Notes under the pieces: model-generated
Databases searched by the model: none
Told to the model about the DNA's origin: nothing
Seen by the model: the letters and a program-made list of their open reading frames with translations, nothing else
From: Streptomyces sp. ISL-100
Lineage (GTDB): Bacteria; Actinomycetota; Actinomycetes; Streptomycetales; Streptomycetaceae
Reading direction: 5' to 3'
NCBI RefSeq assembly: GCF_018614615.1
Contig: NZ_JAGGOK010000041.1
Coordinates: forward strand, 1 to 64,000
Length of the DNA stretch: 64,000 nucleotides
Position numbers and translations under genes: made by a program
Shown here: one piece after another, positions 17,706-26,863 of the stretch
Numbering within the stretch: the first letter of the stretch is position 1
How the letters are laid out: each line of letters begins with the position of its first letter

Positions 17706-19126
17706 ACCGCTCTCCGAAAGCCGCGCTCGCCCTGCTCGCCTCCACCCAGCTGCTGCTCATCATGGACACCGCGATCATCAACGTCGCGCTGCCCTCGATC
17801 GGTGAGGATCTGGGCTCGGGCTCGGCGGGACTGTCGTGGGTGGCCAACGCCTACCTCATTACCTTCGGCGGGCTGCTGCTGCTCGGTGGGCGTACCGCCG
17901 ACCTGCTCGGCCACCGGCGGCTGTTCGTCGCCGGTCTCGGTCTGCTCGCCGCCGCTTCCGCCGTCGGCGGGCTCGCGCAGAGCTCCGGCGCGCTCGTCGC
18001 CGCCCGCGCCGTCCAGGGCGTGGGCGCGGCGCTGGCCGCGGCCGCCGCGTTCGCCCTGCTGCTGATCCTGTTCCCGGACGGGCCCGGGCGGCACAAGGCG
18101 CTCGGCGCGTTCGCCGCGATGGGCGGGCTCGGCGGCGTGCTGGGCACCGTCTCCGGCGGGGTGCTGACCGACCTGCTGGGCTGGCGCTCCACCTTCTGGC
18201 TCAATGTGCTCGTCGGGCTGCTGCTCGGCGTACTCGCCCTGCGCCTCCTCGACGGCGGTACGCGCTCCGCCGAGCGCGGCTTCGACCTCGGCGGCGCGCT
18301 CACCGCCACCGGCGGGCTCGGCCTGATCGCGTACGCCCTCGTCGGCGCCGGCGAAGCGGGCTGGATCAGCGGGCGCACGCTCGCCGCCGGCGGCGCCGGG
18401 CTGGCGCTGCTCGCCTCCTTCGCCGTACTGGAAGGCAAAATCGCGCGGCCGCTGGTGCCGCCCGCCGTGCTGCGGCGGCCCGCACTGCGGCTCGCCAATG
18501 TGCTGAGCGCGCTCGCCCAGATGGCGCTCTTCCCGATGTTCTTCCTGGTGAGCCTCTACCTCCAGAGCGTGCTCGGTTACTCGCCGCTCGTCGGCGGGCT
18601 CGGGCTGCTGCCGCTGTCGATCGTCGTCGTTCTCACCGCCCCGCAGAGCGGGCGCCTCATCGCCAGGCTCGGACTGCGCTCCACGATGACGCTCGGCTTC
18701 GGGCTGCTCTTCGCCGGTACGGCCTGGCTGGCCCTCGCGCTCGCCGCCGAAGGCACTTTCTTCACCACCGTCCTGGCCCCCAGCCTCGTGCTCGGCGTCG
18801 CCCTGCCGCTGGTCATGGTCACCACCAACGTCGCCGCGACCGCCGACGCGTCGCCCGAGGAGACAGGGCTCGCCTCCGGGCTCATCAACACCAGCCAGCA
18901 GTTCGGCTCGGTGCTCGGCCTCGCCGTCCTGGTCGCCGTCGCCACCACGGTCACGGACACGTCCACCAGCGCCGCCGCCACCGCCCAGACCGCGGGCTTC
19001 CGGGCCGCGCTGCTCGTCGGCGCGGTCTTCGCGGGCGTGGCCGCACTCCTGTCCGCGCGGCTGCGCCTCCCCGCGCCGCCCGAGGTCCCCGCGAGCCACG
19101 AGCGGGTGGGGGACGCCGTGAAGTAG
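17702..19126 (+). CDS. MFS transporter, DHA2 (14-TM) drug exporter type
   Basis: A 474-residue, strongly hydrophobic protein with about 14 predicted membrane segments. It has the N-terminal LLIMDTAIINVALPSIGEDLG typical of DHA2/EmrB-like proton antiporters and the motif A region GGRTADLLGHRR between helices 2 and 3. It most likely exports a small molecule across the cell membrane. GTG at 17702 overlaps the HpaB stop by 4 bp, so it is made with that enzyme and probably exports its product or a toxic related compound. A strong hairpin follows immediately after the stop. Confidence 0.9.
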   Translation: MNRSPKAALALLASTQLLLIMDTAIINVALPSIGEDLGSGSAGLSWVANAYLITFGGLLLLGGRTADLLGHRRLFVAGLGLLAAASAVGGLAQSSGALVAARAVQGVGAALAAAAAFALLLILFPDGPGRHKALGAFAAMGGLGGVLGTVSGGVLTDLLGWRSTFWLNVLVGLLLGVLALRLLDGGTRSAERGFDLGGALTATGGLGLIAYALVGAGEAGWISGRTLAAGGAGLALLASFAVLEGKIARPLVPPAVLRRPALRLANVLSALAQMALFPMFFLVSLYLQSVLGYSPLVGGLGLLPLSIVVVLTAPQSGRLIARLGLRSTMTLGFGLLFAGTAWLALALAAEGTFFTTVLAPSLVLGVALPLVMVTTNVAATADASPEETGLASGLINTSQQFGSVLGLAVLVAVATTVTDTSTSAAATAQTAGFRAALLVGAVFAGVAALLSARLRLPAPPEVPASHERVGDAVK

Positions 19127-19130
19127 GGCC

Positions 19131-19164
19131 CGGGCGGGCGGCGTTGTGAGGCGCCGCCCGCCCG
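19131..19164 (+). terminator. terminator after the HpaB-MFS pair
   Basis: A perfect 13-bp GC stem (CGGGCGGGCGGCG with its complement at 19152-19164) and an 8-nt loop, 4 bp after the MFS stop codon. It suggests that the downstream PrnB-type gene has a separate promoter. Confidence 0.65.
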
Positions 19165-19426
19165 CGCGCGGCACTTGCCGCGCTCCGGCGCGCCGCGGCG
19201 TGCCGTACGGCACGGGCTGAACCCCCTGCGTACGGACGCCCGGGCGACAGCCGGCACCACGCGACGGGACGGCCACAAACCGCCGCCGCGATCGATCCGG
19301 GGCCGCCACCACGGACCGCACCACCGCACTGCGAACACCTCCGCCGCGCCCACACCGCGGCGGACCCACGCCGTCGGCCGCACCGCATGGCATCCACCGA
19401 ATCCCATTGCCCGAGGGGGGCATCCC
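19165..19426. promoter_or_regulatory. PrnB-gene upstream region with 16-bp perfect palindrome
   Basis: A noncoding, C-rich 262-bp leader. The only clear signal is the perfect palindrome CGTGCCGTACGGCACG at 19199-19214, a candidate operator. GAGGGGGG about 6 nt before the ATG at 19427 is the ribosome site. I see no convincing -10/-35 pair. Confidence 0.4.
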
Positions 19427-20608
19427 ATGACCACGCACCTCACGCACCTCACGCACGTCCCGGATTTCCGGCACCTGAGCAACACCGCCGACCTTGTCGC
19501 GCCCGGTCTCGACGCACGCAACGAACCGCGTTACCGGATATCCGAGATACGCCAGGCCGACCCCCTGGCCGCCGACCCACTGCTCGCCGCACTGCCCGCG
19601 ATGAACCGCGACGCCGACGTCCCCGCGCTCACCGTCTCCCTGCGCACCCTGCTGCCGGACGCGGACACGCTCGCCCGATGGAGCGTCGTCGAGTCGCTCG
19701 CCGCCATGCGCGACCTCGGCATGATCCTCGGCTCGCTCAAACGGCACGGCACGGAGCCGCTCGCCGTCGTCCCCGAAGCCCTGCCGGTGCTGGAGGCGCT
19801 GGGGCGACGTACCGACATGGTGCCGCGCGACACCGTGCACCACTACACGACGTGGAACCCCACCGGCGTACGCCAGCGGATGTACACGGGTGAGGAGATG
19901 GAGGGCAATCTCCAGGACGCCGTCCGCATGGTCTTCCCCAGCCTCGCCGCCTCGCTCGACACCTGCGCCGCGCTGGCCCGCCTGGAACCGCACGATCCGG
20001 GATTCGCCGTCGCCCTCGACCGCACCGCCCAGCACGTCCAGTCCATGGTCGACTCCATCGACTTCACCGTCGCCAACGTCTCGCCGGTCTTCTTCGCGCA
20101 GACCCTGCGCCCGTACTTCGAGGAAGTCGGCGTCGCGGGCCACGACTACCTCGGCCCGGCCGCCGCCCAGGTGCCGCTGTGGCTGGTCGACCTGACGCTG
20201 TGGCAGTGCGATCACAGCTGCCCGCAGTACGACGGGTTCCTCTCCGAATCGGTGCAGTACAGCCTGCCGTCCTGGCGCGACTTCTACGCCGTCCACAGCG
20301 GCGGCACCTCCGCGGTCTCCAAACTGGCCGCCGCCCTCGACTGGGAGAACGCGGACCGGGTGTCCCCGCAGCTGGCCGCCTCCGCCGTCTCCCTCGCCCG
20401 CGTACTGCGCATCCTCAAGACCTTCCGGGCCCGCCACATCGGCATCGCGCGCAAGGCGTACAGCGAAGAGGTGCGGCTCTACGACGTGGGCTCCGGCGGC
20501 GCCCCGATCGAGCTGCTGCGCTCCGTGCTCGACCTGACGCGGGACAACGAGACCCTGGTGCGCCGCACGACCGAGCGGCACCGCACGCCGGTCGCCTCGA
20601 ACGTCTGA
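19427..20608 (+). CDS. PrnB-like haem enzyme (DUF1864, tryptophan-dioxygenase superfamily)
   Basis: A 393-residue homologue of monodechloroaminopyrrolnitrin synthase PrnB, which rearranges the indole ring of 7-chlorotryptophan in pyrrolnitrin biosynthesis. The match to remembered Pseudomonas PrnB spans most of the protein. It includes AMRDLGMILGSLKRHG (PrnB AMRDIGFFLGSLKRHG), a following WNPTG, SPVFFAQTLRPYFE, LGPAAAQVPL, and FRARHIGIARKAY (PrnB FRAPHLKLAERAY), whose His (about residue 337) is the expected axial haem ligand. A glycine-rich GSGG segment follows, as in PrnB. The ATG is preceded by GAGGGGGG. An FAD monooxygenase follows 37 bp later. No halogenase (PrnA), PrnC or PrnD lies in the window, so the substrate is probably not 7-chlorotryptophan; tryptophan or another indole is an inference. 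Confidence 0.85.
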   Translation: MTTHLTHLTHVPDFRHLSNTADLVAPGLDARNEPRYRISEIRQADPLAADPLLAALPAMNRDADVPALTVSLRTLLPDADTLARWSVVESLAAMRDLGMILGSLKRHGTEPLAVVPEALPVLEALGRRTDMVPRDTVHHYTTWNPTGVRQRMYTGEEMEGNLQDAVRMVFPSLAASLDTCAALARLEPHDPGFAVALDRTAQHVQSMVDSIDFTVANVSPVFFAQTLRPYFEEVGVAGHDYLGPAAAQVPLWLVDLTLWQCDHSCPQYDGFLSESVQYSLPSWRDFYAVHSGGTSAVSKLAAALDWENADRVSPQLAASAVSLARVLRILKTFRARHIGIARKAYSEEVRLYDVGSGGAPIELLRSVLDLTRDNETLVRRTTERHRTPVASNV

Positions 20609-20645
20609 CCGCCAAACGCCTGAATGTCTGAAGGGCTACCCACCC

Positions 20646-21932
20646 ATGACCCACATCCTGATCGCCGGCGGCGGCATAGCCGGGCTCACCGCCGCCCTGA
20701 GCCTGCACGCGGCCGGCTTCGGCCGGATCACCGTGGTCGAGGCGGCGCGCGAGATCCAGCCGGTCGGCGCCGGGCTGAACATCATGCCCAACGCCGTACG
20801 CGAACTTGACGCGCTGGGGCTCCTCGGCGTACTCGACCGGCAGGCCGTACGCACCCGCGAGCTGCGCTACTACCACTGCTCCGGCGGCCTGATCTCCCGT
20901 GAGGCGCGCGGTCTCGGGGCCGGTTACCACTGGCCGCAGCTGTCCGTCCACCGCGGCCACCTGCAACTGGCGCTGGCCGAGGCGGTACGGGAGCGGCTGG
21001 GCGCGGACGCCATCGTCGGCGGCGTCCGGGTGTCCGGGCTGACCATGCTGGCGGACGGCCGCGCGCACGTGGAGCTGGAGCACCGCGACGGCGGGACCCG
21101 CGCGCACGCCGCCCTGGAACCCGACGTACTGATCGGTGCCGACGGCATCCGCTCCACCGTCCGCACCGCATTCGACCCGGGCAGTGCCGAGCCGCCGTGG
21201 AACGGCATGCTCGTGTGGCGCGGAATCTCACGCATGGACGCCGAGCGGGCCGGTACGTTCATGTTCATCGCCGGATCCGACCGGCAGAAGGCCGTCGTCT
21301 ACCCGATGACCGAACCGGACCCGCAGACCGGGGAAGTGCTGGTCAACTGGGCGCTCGCGATGCCCGCCGAGTCCATCGACGACGCCTCGCGCGGTGACTG
21401 GAACCGGCCGGTGCCGGTCGGCAAATTCCTGCGCCACTACGAGGGCTGGGAGTTCGACGGCGTCAGCGTCCCGGACGTACTACGGGCCGCCGACCGCGCA
21501 TTCGAATACCCCATGGTGGACATCGACCCCCTGGAGCGCTGGACCCACGGCCGTACCACACTGATCGGCGACGCCGCCCACGCCATGTACCCGATCGGGT
21601 CGAACGGCGCGACGCAGTCCATCGTCGACGCCCGCGCCCTCGCCCACGCCATGGCCCGGTACGCCGACCCGGCCGAGGCGCTGGCGGCGTACGAGGCCGA
21701 GCGCCGGCCCGCCATGACCGAACTCCAGCGGGCCAACCGGCGGCTCGGCCCCGAGGTCGTCATCAACCTGGCGCACGAGCGGGCGCCGGGCGGATTCACC
21801 GACATCGACGACGTGATCCCGGCCGAGGAGCTGGCGGCGATCGCCGCCCAGTACGCGGCGACCGGGGCGTTCGACCCGGTCACCGTCAACCTGGGATCGC
21901 CGTACGACGTCGGCGTGCACGCCCTGCGCTGA
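20646..21932 (+). CDS. FAD-dependent monooxygenase, PhzS/salicylate-hydroxylase-like (group A)
   Basis: A 428-residue single-component flavin hydroxylase that should use NAD(P)H. It shows the N-terminal dinucleotide motif IAGGGIAGLTAALSL, the DG-type motif VLIGADGIRSTVR and the FAD-binding GDAAHAMYPIGSNGATQ. The C-terminal segment ERAPGGFTDIDDVIP is typical of PhzS-like flavin-dependent oxidoreductases. It starts 37 bp after the PrnB-like gene in the same direction and is probably cotranscribed. The natural reading is oxidation of the PrnB-like product, but the order of reactions is unknown. Confidence 0.9.
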   Translation: MTHILIAGGGIAGLTAALSLHAAGFGRITVVEAAREIQPVGAGLNIMPNAVRELDALGLLGVLDRQAVRTRELRYYHCSGGLISREARGLGAGYHWPQLSVHRGHLQLALAEAVRERLGADAIVGGVRVSGLTMLADGRAHVELEHRDGGTRAHAALEPDVLIGADGIRSTVRTAFDPGSAEPPWNGMLVWRGISRMDAERAGTFMFIAGSDRQKAVVYPMTEPDPQTGEVLVNWALAMPAESIDDASRGDWNRPVPVGKFLRHYEGWEFDGVSVPDVLRAADRAFEYPMVDIDPLERWTHGRTTLIGDAAHAMYPIGSNGATQSIVDARALAHAMARYADPAEALAAYEAERRPAMTELQRANRRLGPEVVINLAHERAPGGFTDIDDVIPAEELAAIAAQYAATGAFDPVTVNLGSPYDVGVHALR

Positions 21933-22070
21933 CCCCCGCGCTGACCCCCCGCGCCCGCAGTGCGCCGTGGCTGCGGGGGGCGGCGTGGCACTACCTTCGT
22001 CAGGGAAAGGCCGGACACACACCGCCGTGCGTCCGACCCGGTTCGTATGTCCCCTGCGAAGGTGGAACAC

Positions 22071-24716
22071 GTGAAGGCCATTCGTCGATTCACCGTGCGC
22101 CCCGTTCTTCCCGAACCCCTACGACCACTCAGCGACCTCGCCCGCAATCTGCGATGGTCCTGGCACACCGAGACCCGCGAGCTGTTCCAAGCCGTGGACC
22201 CCGAAGGCTGGGCAGCCGCTGGGGGTGATCCCGTACGGCTGCTCGGGGCCGTACCTGCCGGGCGGCTGGCCGAGCTGGCCCAGGACCGGCGCTTCCTGCG
22301 CAGACTCAACGCCGCCGCAGACGACCTGGACGACTATCTGCGCGGCCGGCGGTGGTACCAGTCGCAGTCACCGACGCCGGAACTGCCCGCCGCCGTCGCC
22401 TACTTCTCACCCGAATTCGGAGTCACAGCGGCTCTACCCCAGTACTCGGGCGGCCTCGGCATCCTCGCCGGGGACCACCTGAAGGCCGCCAGTGACCTGG
22501 GCGTACCCCTCATCGGTGTCGGGCTCCTCTACCGGCACGGGTACTTCCGCCAGAGCCTTTCAAGGGAAGGCTGGCAGCAGGAGCACTATCCCCTCCTGGA
22601 CCCGAACGAACTCCCCGTCTCCCTCCTCCGGGAGCCCGACGGCACGCCGAGTCAGGTATCCCTCACCCTGCCCGGCGGGCGGTCCTTGCGGGCCCACATC
22701 TGGCAGGCGCAGGTCGGGCGCGTACCGTTGCTGATGCTCGACTCGGATGTCGAGGAGAACGCCGCGGGGGAGCGCGATGTCACCGACCGGCTGTACGGCG
22801 GCGGCAGCGAGCACCGGCTGCTCCAGGAGATGCTGCTCGGCATCGGCGGAGTGCGGGCCGTCCGCTCGTACTGCCGCCTGACCGGCCATCCGGCCCCCGA
22901 GGTGTTCCACACCAACGAGGGCCACGCCGGCTTCCTCGGTCTGGAGCGGATCCGGGAACTGGCGGGCGAAGGGGTGGAATTCGACCCGGCTCTGGAGTCG
23001 GTCCGTGCCGGAACCGTCTTTACGACGCACACACCGGTCCCGGCCGGCATCGACCGCTTCGACCGCGAACTCGTCGCGCGCCACTTCGGGGACTCCGGCG
23101 AACTGCCGGGCGTCGACGTCGGGCGCATCCTCCAGCTCGGCATGGAGACGTACCCGGGCGGCGAGCCGAACCTCTTCAACATGGCGGTGATGGGCCTGCG
23201 GCTCGCCCAGCGCGCCAACGGCGTCTCCACCCTCCACGGCGCGGTCAGCCGCCAGATGTTCTCGGGTCTGTGGCCCGGCTTCGACCCCGAGGAAGTACCG
23301 ATCACCTCGGTCACCAACGGCGTACACGCGCCCACCTGGGTCGCCCCCGAAGTCATGCGCCTCGGGGCGCGGCAGATCGGTGCGGGCCGCGCCGAGGACG
23401 CCCTGTCGGTCGGCTCCCTCGGCGGGTCCGACCGGTGGGAGAGCGTCGCCGACATCGCCGACGCCGACATCTGGGACCTGCGGCGCACCCTGCGCGAACA
23501 GCTGGTCCAAGAGGTACGGGAGCGCCTGCGCGCATCGTGGCGCCAGCGCGGCGCGGGCGACGCGGAACTCGGCTGGATCGACGAGGTTCTGGACCCGGAC
23601 GTCCTGACGATCGGCTTCGCGCGCCGCGTCCCCTCGTACAAACGCCTCACCCTGATGCTGCGCGACCGCGACCGCCTGATGGAGATGCTCCTTCACCCCA
23701 CCAGGCCGGTCCAGATCGTGGTGGCGGGCAAGGCGCATCCGGCGGACGACGGCGGGAAGCGGCTGGTGCAGGAGCTGGTGCGGTTCGCGGACGATCCGCG
23801 CGTACGCCACCGGATCGTCTTCCTGCCCGACTACGGCATGGGCATGGCGAAGAAGCTCTACCCCGGCTGCGACGTCTGGCTGAACAACCCCCTGCGCCCG
23901 CTCGAAGCCTGCGGAACGAGCGGAATGAAGGCCGCCCTCAACGGCTGCCTCAATCTCTCGGTGCTCGACGGCTGGTGGGACGAGTGGTTCGAGCCGGACT
24001 TCGGCTGGGCGATCCCGACCGCCGACGGCGCGGCGACGGACGAGGACCGCCGGGACGAGCTGGAGGCCAGTGCCCTCTACGAGCTGATCGAGCAGCGCGT
24101 CGCGCCGCGCTTCTATGACCGGGGGCGCGGCGGCCTGCCCGACCGCTGGATCGAAATGGTCCGTCAGACCCTGGTCAGGCTCGGCCCGAAGGTGCTGGCG
24201 GGGCGCATGGTGCGGGAGTACGTCGAGCGGCTGTACGCCCCGGCCGCCGAGGCGCACCGGGCGCTGGTACCGGAGGCGGCCCGCGAACTGTCGGACTGGA
24301 AGGCGAAGGTGCGCGCCGCGTGGCCGCACGTCAGGGTCGACCACGTCGAGGCGCTGGCGGCGACCCCGGTCAACGGCACGGCGGAACTCGGCTCGACGCT
24401 CGGCCTGCGCGTACGCGTGGCTCTCGGCTCCCTCCTGACCCCCGACGACGTGGAGGTGCAGGCGGTGGCGGGCCGGGTCGACCCGGACGACGCGATCGGT
24501 GATGCCCAGGCCGTCCCGCTGAAACCGGCGGGCGGCCCGGACCTGGAGGGCCGCTGGATGTACGAAGGCCCGCTGGCCCTCGACCGCACTGGCCCCTTCG
24601 GCTACACGGTCCGGATACTGCCGTCCCACCGCCTGCTGCCGCACAGCGCGGACTTGGGCTTGGCGGCGCTGCCGACGGAGGCGACGGGGGAGGGCGCGGG
24701 CGTACTGATGCGCTGA
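22071..24716 (+). CDS. glgP: alpha-glucan (glycogen/maltodextrin) phosphorylase
   Basis: An 881-residue GT35 phosphorylase that releases glucose 1-phosphate from alpha-1,4-glucan ends. It begins with the actinobacterial N-domain (FTVRPVLPEPLRPLSDLARNL, DUF3417-like) and has SPEFG near residue 110, HTNEGHAGF, VTNGVHAPTW and the PLP region CGTSGMKAALNGCLNLSVLDGWWDEW with the Schiff-base Lys. Its length fits the GlgP/AgpP type of actinomycetes rather than classical 800-residue GlgP. GTG at 22071 has AAGGTGGA about 5 nt upstream. It opposes glgE across the 12.2-22 kb accessory stretch and is the catabolic arm of the glucan locus. Confidence 0.93.
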   Translation: MKAIRRFTVRPVLPEPLRPLSDLARNLRWSWHTETRELFQAVDPEGWAAAGGDPVRLLGAVPAGRLAELAQDRRFLRRLNAAADDLDDYLRGRRWYQSQSPTPELPAAVAYFSPEFGVTAALPQYSGGLGILAGDHLKAASDLGVPLIGVGLLYRHGYFRQSLSREGWQQEHYPLLDPNELPVSLLREPDGTPSQVSLTLPGGRSLRAHIWQAQVGRVPLLMLDSDVEENAAGERDVTDRLYGGGSEHRLLQEMLLGIGGVRAVRSYCRLTGHPAPEVFHTNEGHAGFLGLERIRELAGEGVEFDPALESVRAGTVFTTHTPVPAGIDRFDRELVARHFGDSGELPGVDVGRILQLGMETYPGGEPNLFNMAVMGLRLAQRANGVSTLHGAVSRQMFSGLWPGFDPEEVPITSVTNGVHAPTWVAPEVMRLGARQIGAGRAEDALSVGSLGGSDRWESVADIADADIWDLRRTLREQLVQEVRERLRASWRQRGAGDAELGWIDEVLDPDVLTIGFARRVPSYKRLTLMLRDRDRLMEMLLHPTRPVQIVVAGKAHPADDGGKRLVQELVRFADDPRVRHRIVFLPDYGMGMAKKLYPGCDVWLNNPLRPLEACGTSGMKAALNGCLNLSVLDGWWDEWFEPDFGWAIPTADGAATDEDRRDELEASALYELIEQRVAPRFYDRGRGGLPDRWIEMVRQTLVRLGPKVLAGRMVREYVERLYAPAAEAHRALVPEAARELSDWKAKVRAAWPHVRVDHVEALAATPVNGTAELGSTLGLRVRVALGSLLTPDDVEVQAVAGRVDPDDAIGDAQAVPLKPAGGPDLEGRWMYEGPLALDRTGPFGYTVRILPSHRLLPHSADLGLAALPTEATGEGAGVLMR

Positions 24717-24777
24717 CGCGCCCCATCCGCCCCGGGCGGCCGAATTCAGCCCGTCCGGGGATCTGGGATTAGCCCGC

Positions 24778-24819
24778 CGAGCGGCCCCGGGGGAACGAAG
24801 GTTCCCCCGGGGCCGCTCG
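24778..24819. terminator. bidirectional terminator between glgP and the M4 protease
   Basis: A perfect 19-bp stem (24778-24796 with 24801-24819) and a 4-nt GAAG loop, lying 62 bp after glgP and 17 bp after the convergent protease stop. It is the strongest hairpin I found in the window. Confidence 0.8.
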
Positions 24820-24835
24820 ATCCGTTCCCGTCGTA

Positions 24836-26863
24836 CTACGGGAACGTCACCTTGAAGCTGTTGATGTAGCCGGTGTCCTGCGCCGCCACATCCTGGACCT
24901 TGAGCTTCCACACCCCGTTCGCCGTCTCGGACGACGCGTTGACCGTGTACGTCGCGACGACGTTGTCGGCCGAGTCCGACCCGCTGGAGTTCTTCAGCCG
25001 GTACGCCGTACCGTCCGGCGCGAGCAGGTCGATGACCAGGTCACCGCGCCAGGTGTGGACGATGTTCACGTCGACCTTGAGGGTGCTGGGCGCCGCGCCC
25101 GTCTTGGTCGAGGTGACCGACGACGTCACCGCCGCCCCGTTGTCCGGGATAGCCACATCGGTTGTGTTCTCGAACGACGTGCCCGTACCCGGGTCGCCGC
25201 CGCCGGGACGCGTCCCGACGTTGACGCCGGCCCACGCGTCCGCCACGGCCTTGTACTCCGCGCTGGTGGTGCCGTACAGCTCACCGGCGACCGCGAGCGT
25301 GCCGGTGCGCGCGCCCGCGTAGTTGGTCGACGAGCCGAACTTCGTCGTCAGCGCCTTGAACCAGATCTGCGCGGCCTTCTCGCGGCCGATGCCGGTCACC
25401 GGCAGGCCGTCGGAGGTCGGCGAGTCGTAGCTGACGCCGTTGACGGTCTTCGGTCCGCTGCCCTCGGAGAGCAGGTAGAACCAGTGGTTCGCCGGACCGG
25501 ACGAGTAGTGGACATCGATGCTGCCGATGCCCGAGTACCAGGCGTCCTTCGACGAGCCGTCCCGGCTCGGCTTGTCCATGTAGCGCAGCGGCGTGCCGTT
25601 GCCCCGGATGTCGATCTTCTCGCCGACCAGGTAGTCGCCGAGGTCCTTGGGGTTGTTGGCGTTGAACTCGACGGCGGCGGCGAAGATGTCGGAGGTCGCC
25701 TCGTTGAGGCCGCCCGACTCGCCGCTGTACACCAGTCCCGCGGTGTTGGAGGTGACGCCGTGCGTCATCTCGTGCGCGGCGACGTCGATCGAGGTGAGCG
25801 GCTTGGCGTTGGCGGCCCCGTCGCCGTACGTCATGCAGAAGCAGGAGTCCGACCAGAAGGCGTTGACGTACGCGTTGCCGTAGTGGACCCGGGAGTACGC
25901 TCCGACGCCGTCACCGCGGATACCGGTACGCCCGTGCACGTTCTTGAAGTAGTCCCACGTCAGGCCGGCCCCGTACGCCGCGTCCGCACCCGCGGTCTCC
26001 AGGTTCTGCGGGGTGCCGTCGCCCCAGACGTCGTCCGGGCCCGAGAAGAGGGTGCCGGTGCCCGACGTACCCCTGTTCAGGTTGTACGTCTTGTGGTTGC
26101 CGCGCCCGGTGTCGGTCAGTGTGTACGACGGGGCGGAGCCCACCGTCACCTGACCGCTGTACTGGGTGTTGCCGGTGCCGTTGTGAATGGCCTGCCACTC
26201 GAAGATCTTCTTGCCAGTGGAGGCGTCGGTGACGACGTGCAGTTCGTTCGGGGTGCCGTCGTGCTGCAGGCCGCCGACGACCGTCTCGTACGCGAGTGTG
26301 GGCTTGCCCTGCCCCATCCACACCACCTTGCGCGGGGCCCGGTCCGCCTCGGTCTTCTTCGACCCCTCGGCCTTCGCGGCGCCCAGCGCCTGCTTCTCGG
26401 CGACGGCCGGAGCCACTTCGGCGCTCATGTCGATGGACTTGAGCTGGGCCTTGGATGCCTTGGTCACGCCCTCGGTCTTGCCGGCCTTGGTCTCGGCGAC
26501 GATCAGGTCGCCGCCGAGGACCGGGAGTCCGTCGTAGGTGCGCTCGTACCGCGTGTGGGTGGTCCCGTCGCGGTCCTGGACGACGTCGCGTACGGCGAGC
26601 CTTTCCTTGGCGCCGAGCCCGAGGTCCTTGGCGGTGGCCGCCTTGGTGGCGTTGGCCTCGCGTATCAACTCCGCACGCTGGGCGGGGGAGAGCTTCGCGG
26701 GCAGGGCGCCGGGGTCGGTCTTCCCCGCTGCGGCGGTCTTCGGGGCGGCGGCCTGGGGATCGTCGGCCGATGCGGTGCCGGCCTGTACGCCGACGGTGAG
26801 CAGTGCTGCGGCTGTGAGCAGCGCGCCGGTCGCGGTGGCACGTCGTCTGGGCGTGGATCTCAC
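24836..26863 (-). CDS. secreted M4 (thermolysin-like) zinc metalloprotease with P-domain
   Basis: A 675-residue preproprotein. It has a signal peptide (VRSTPRRRATATGALL..., cleavage near TASADD), an FTP/PepSY-type propeptide to about residue 220, and a peptidase M4 domain with zinc motif AAHEMTHGVTSN and the third ligand Glu in GLNEATSDIF. The C-terminal proprotein-convertase P-domain is a beta-jelly roll with HTWRGDLVIDLLAPDG and NGVWKLKVQD. P-domains on actinomycete metalloproteases often aid folding or substrate binding. GTG at 26863 has AAGGAG 6 nt upstream. From memory a neutral zinc metalloprotease occupies the same place in S. coelicolor. The 288-bp upstream region has a TTGACG (26990-26995, minus strand) that may be a -35, but no good -10. 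Confidence 0.92.
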   Translation of the reverse strand: MRSTPRRRATATGALLTAAALLTVGVQAGTASADDPQAAAPKTAAAGKTDPGALPAKLSPAQRAELIREANATKAATAKDLGLGAKERLAVRDVVQDRDGTTHTRYERTYDGLPVLGGDLIVAETKAGKTEGVTKASKAQLKSIDMSAEVAPAVAEKQALGAAKAEGSKKTEADRAPRKVVWMGQGKPTLAYETVVGGLQHDGTPNELHVVTDASTGKKIFEWQAIHNGTGNTQYSGQVTVGSAPSYTLTDTGRGNHKTYNLNRGTSGTGTLFSGPDDVWGDGTPQNLETAGADAAYGAGLTWDYFKNVHGRTGIRGDGVGAYSRVHYGNAYVNAFWSDSCFCMTYGDGAANAKPLTSIDVAAHEMTHGVTSNTAGLVYSGESGGLNEATSDIFAAAVEFNANNPKDLGDYLVGEKIDIRGNGTPLRYMDKPSRDGSSKDAWYSGIGSIDVHYSSGPANHWFYLLSEGSGPKTVNGVSYDSPTSDGLPVTGIGREKAAQIWFKALTTKFGSSTNYAGARTGTLAVAGELYGTTSAEYKAVADAWAGVNVGTRPGGGDPGTGTSFENTTDVAIPDNGAAVTSSVTSTKTGAAPSTLKVDVNIVHTWRGDLVIDLLAPDGTAYRLKNSSGSDSADNVVATYTVNASSETANGVWKLKVQDVAAQDTGYINSFKVTFP

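Noticed and set aside
17654..20581. 975-codon open frame on the minus strand
   Set aside because: It crosses the MFS, intergenic terminator and PrnB regions with Gly/Glu/Arg-rich low-complexity sequence; not a gene.
22560..24911. 783-codon minus-strand frame opposite glgP
   Set aside because: Antisense to a clear GlgP; no motif of its own.
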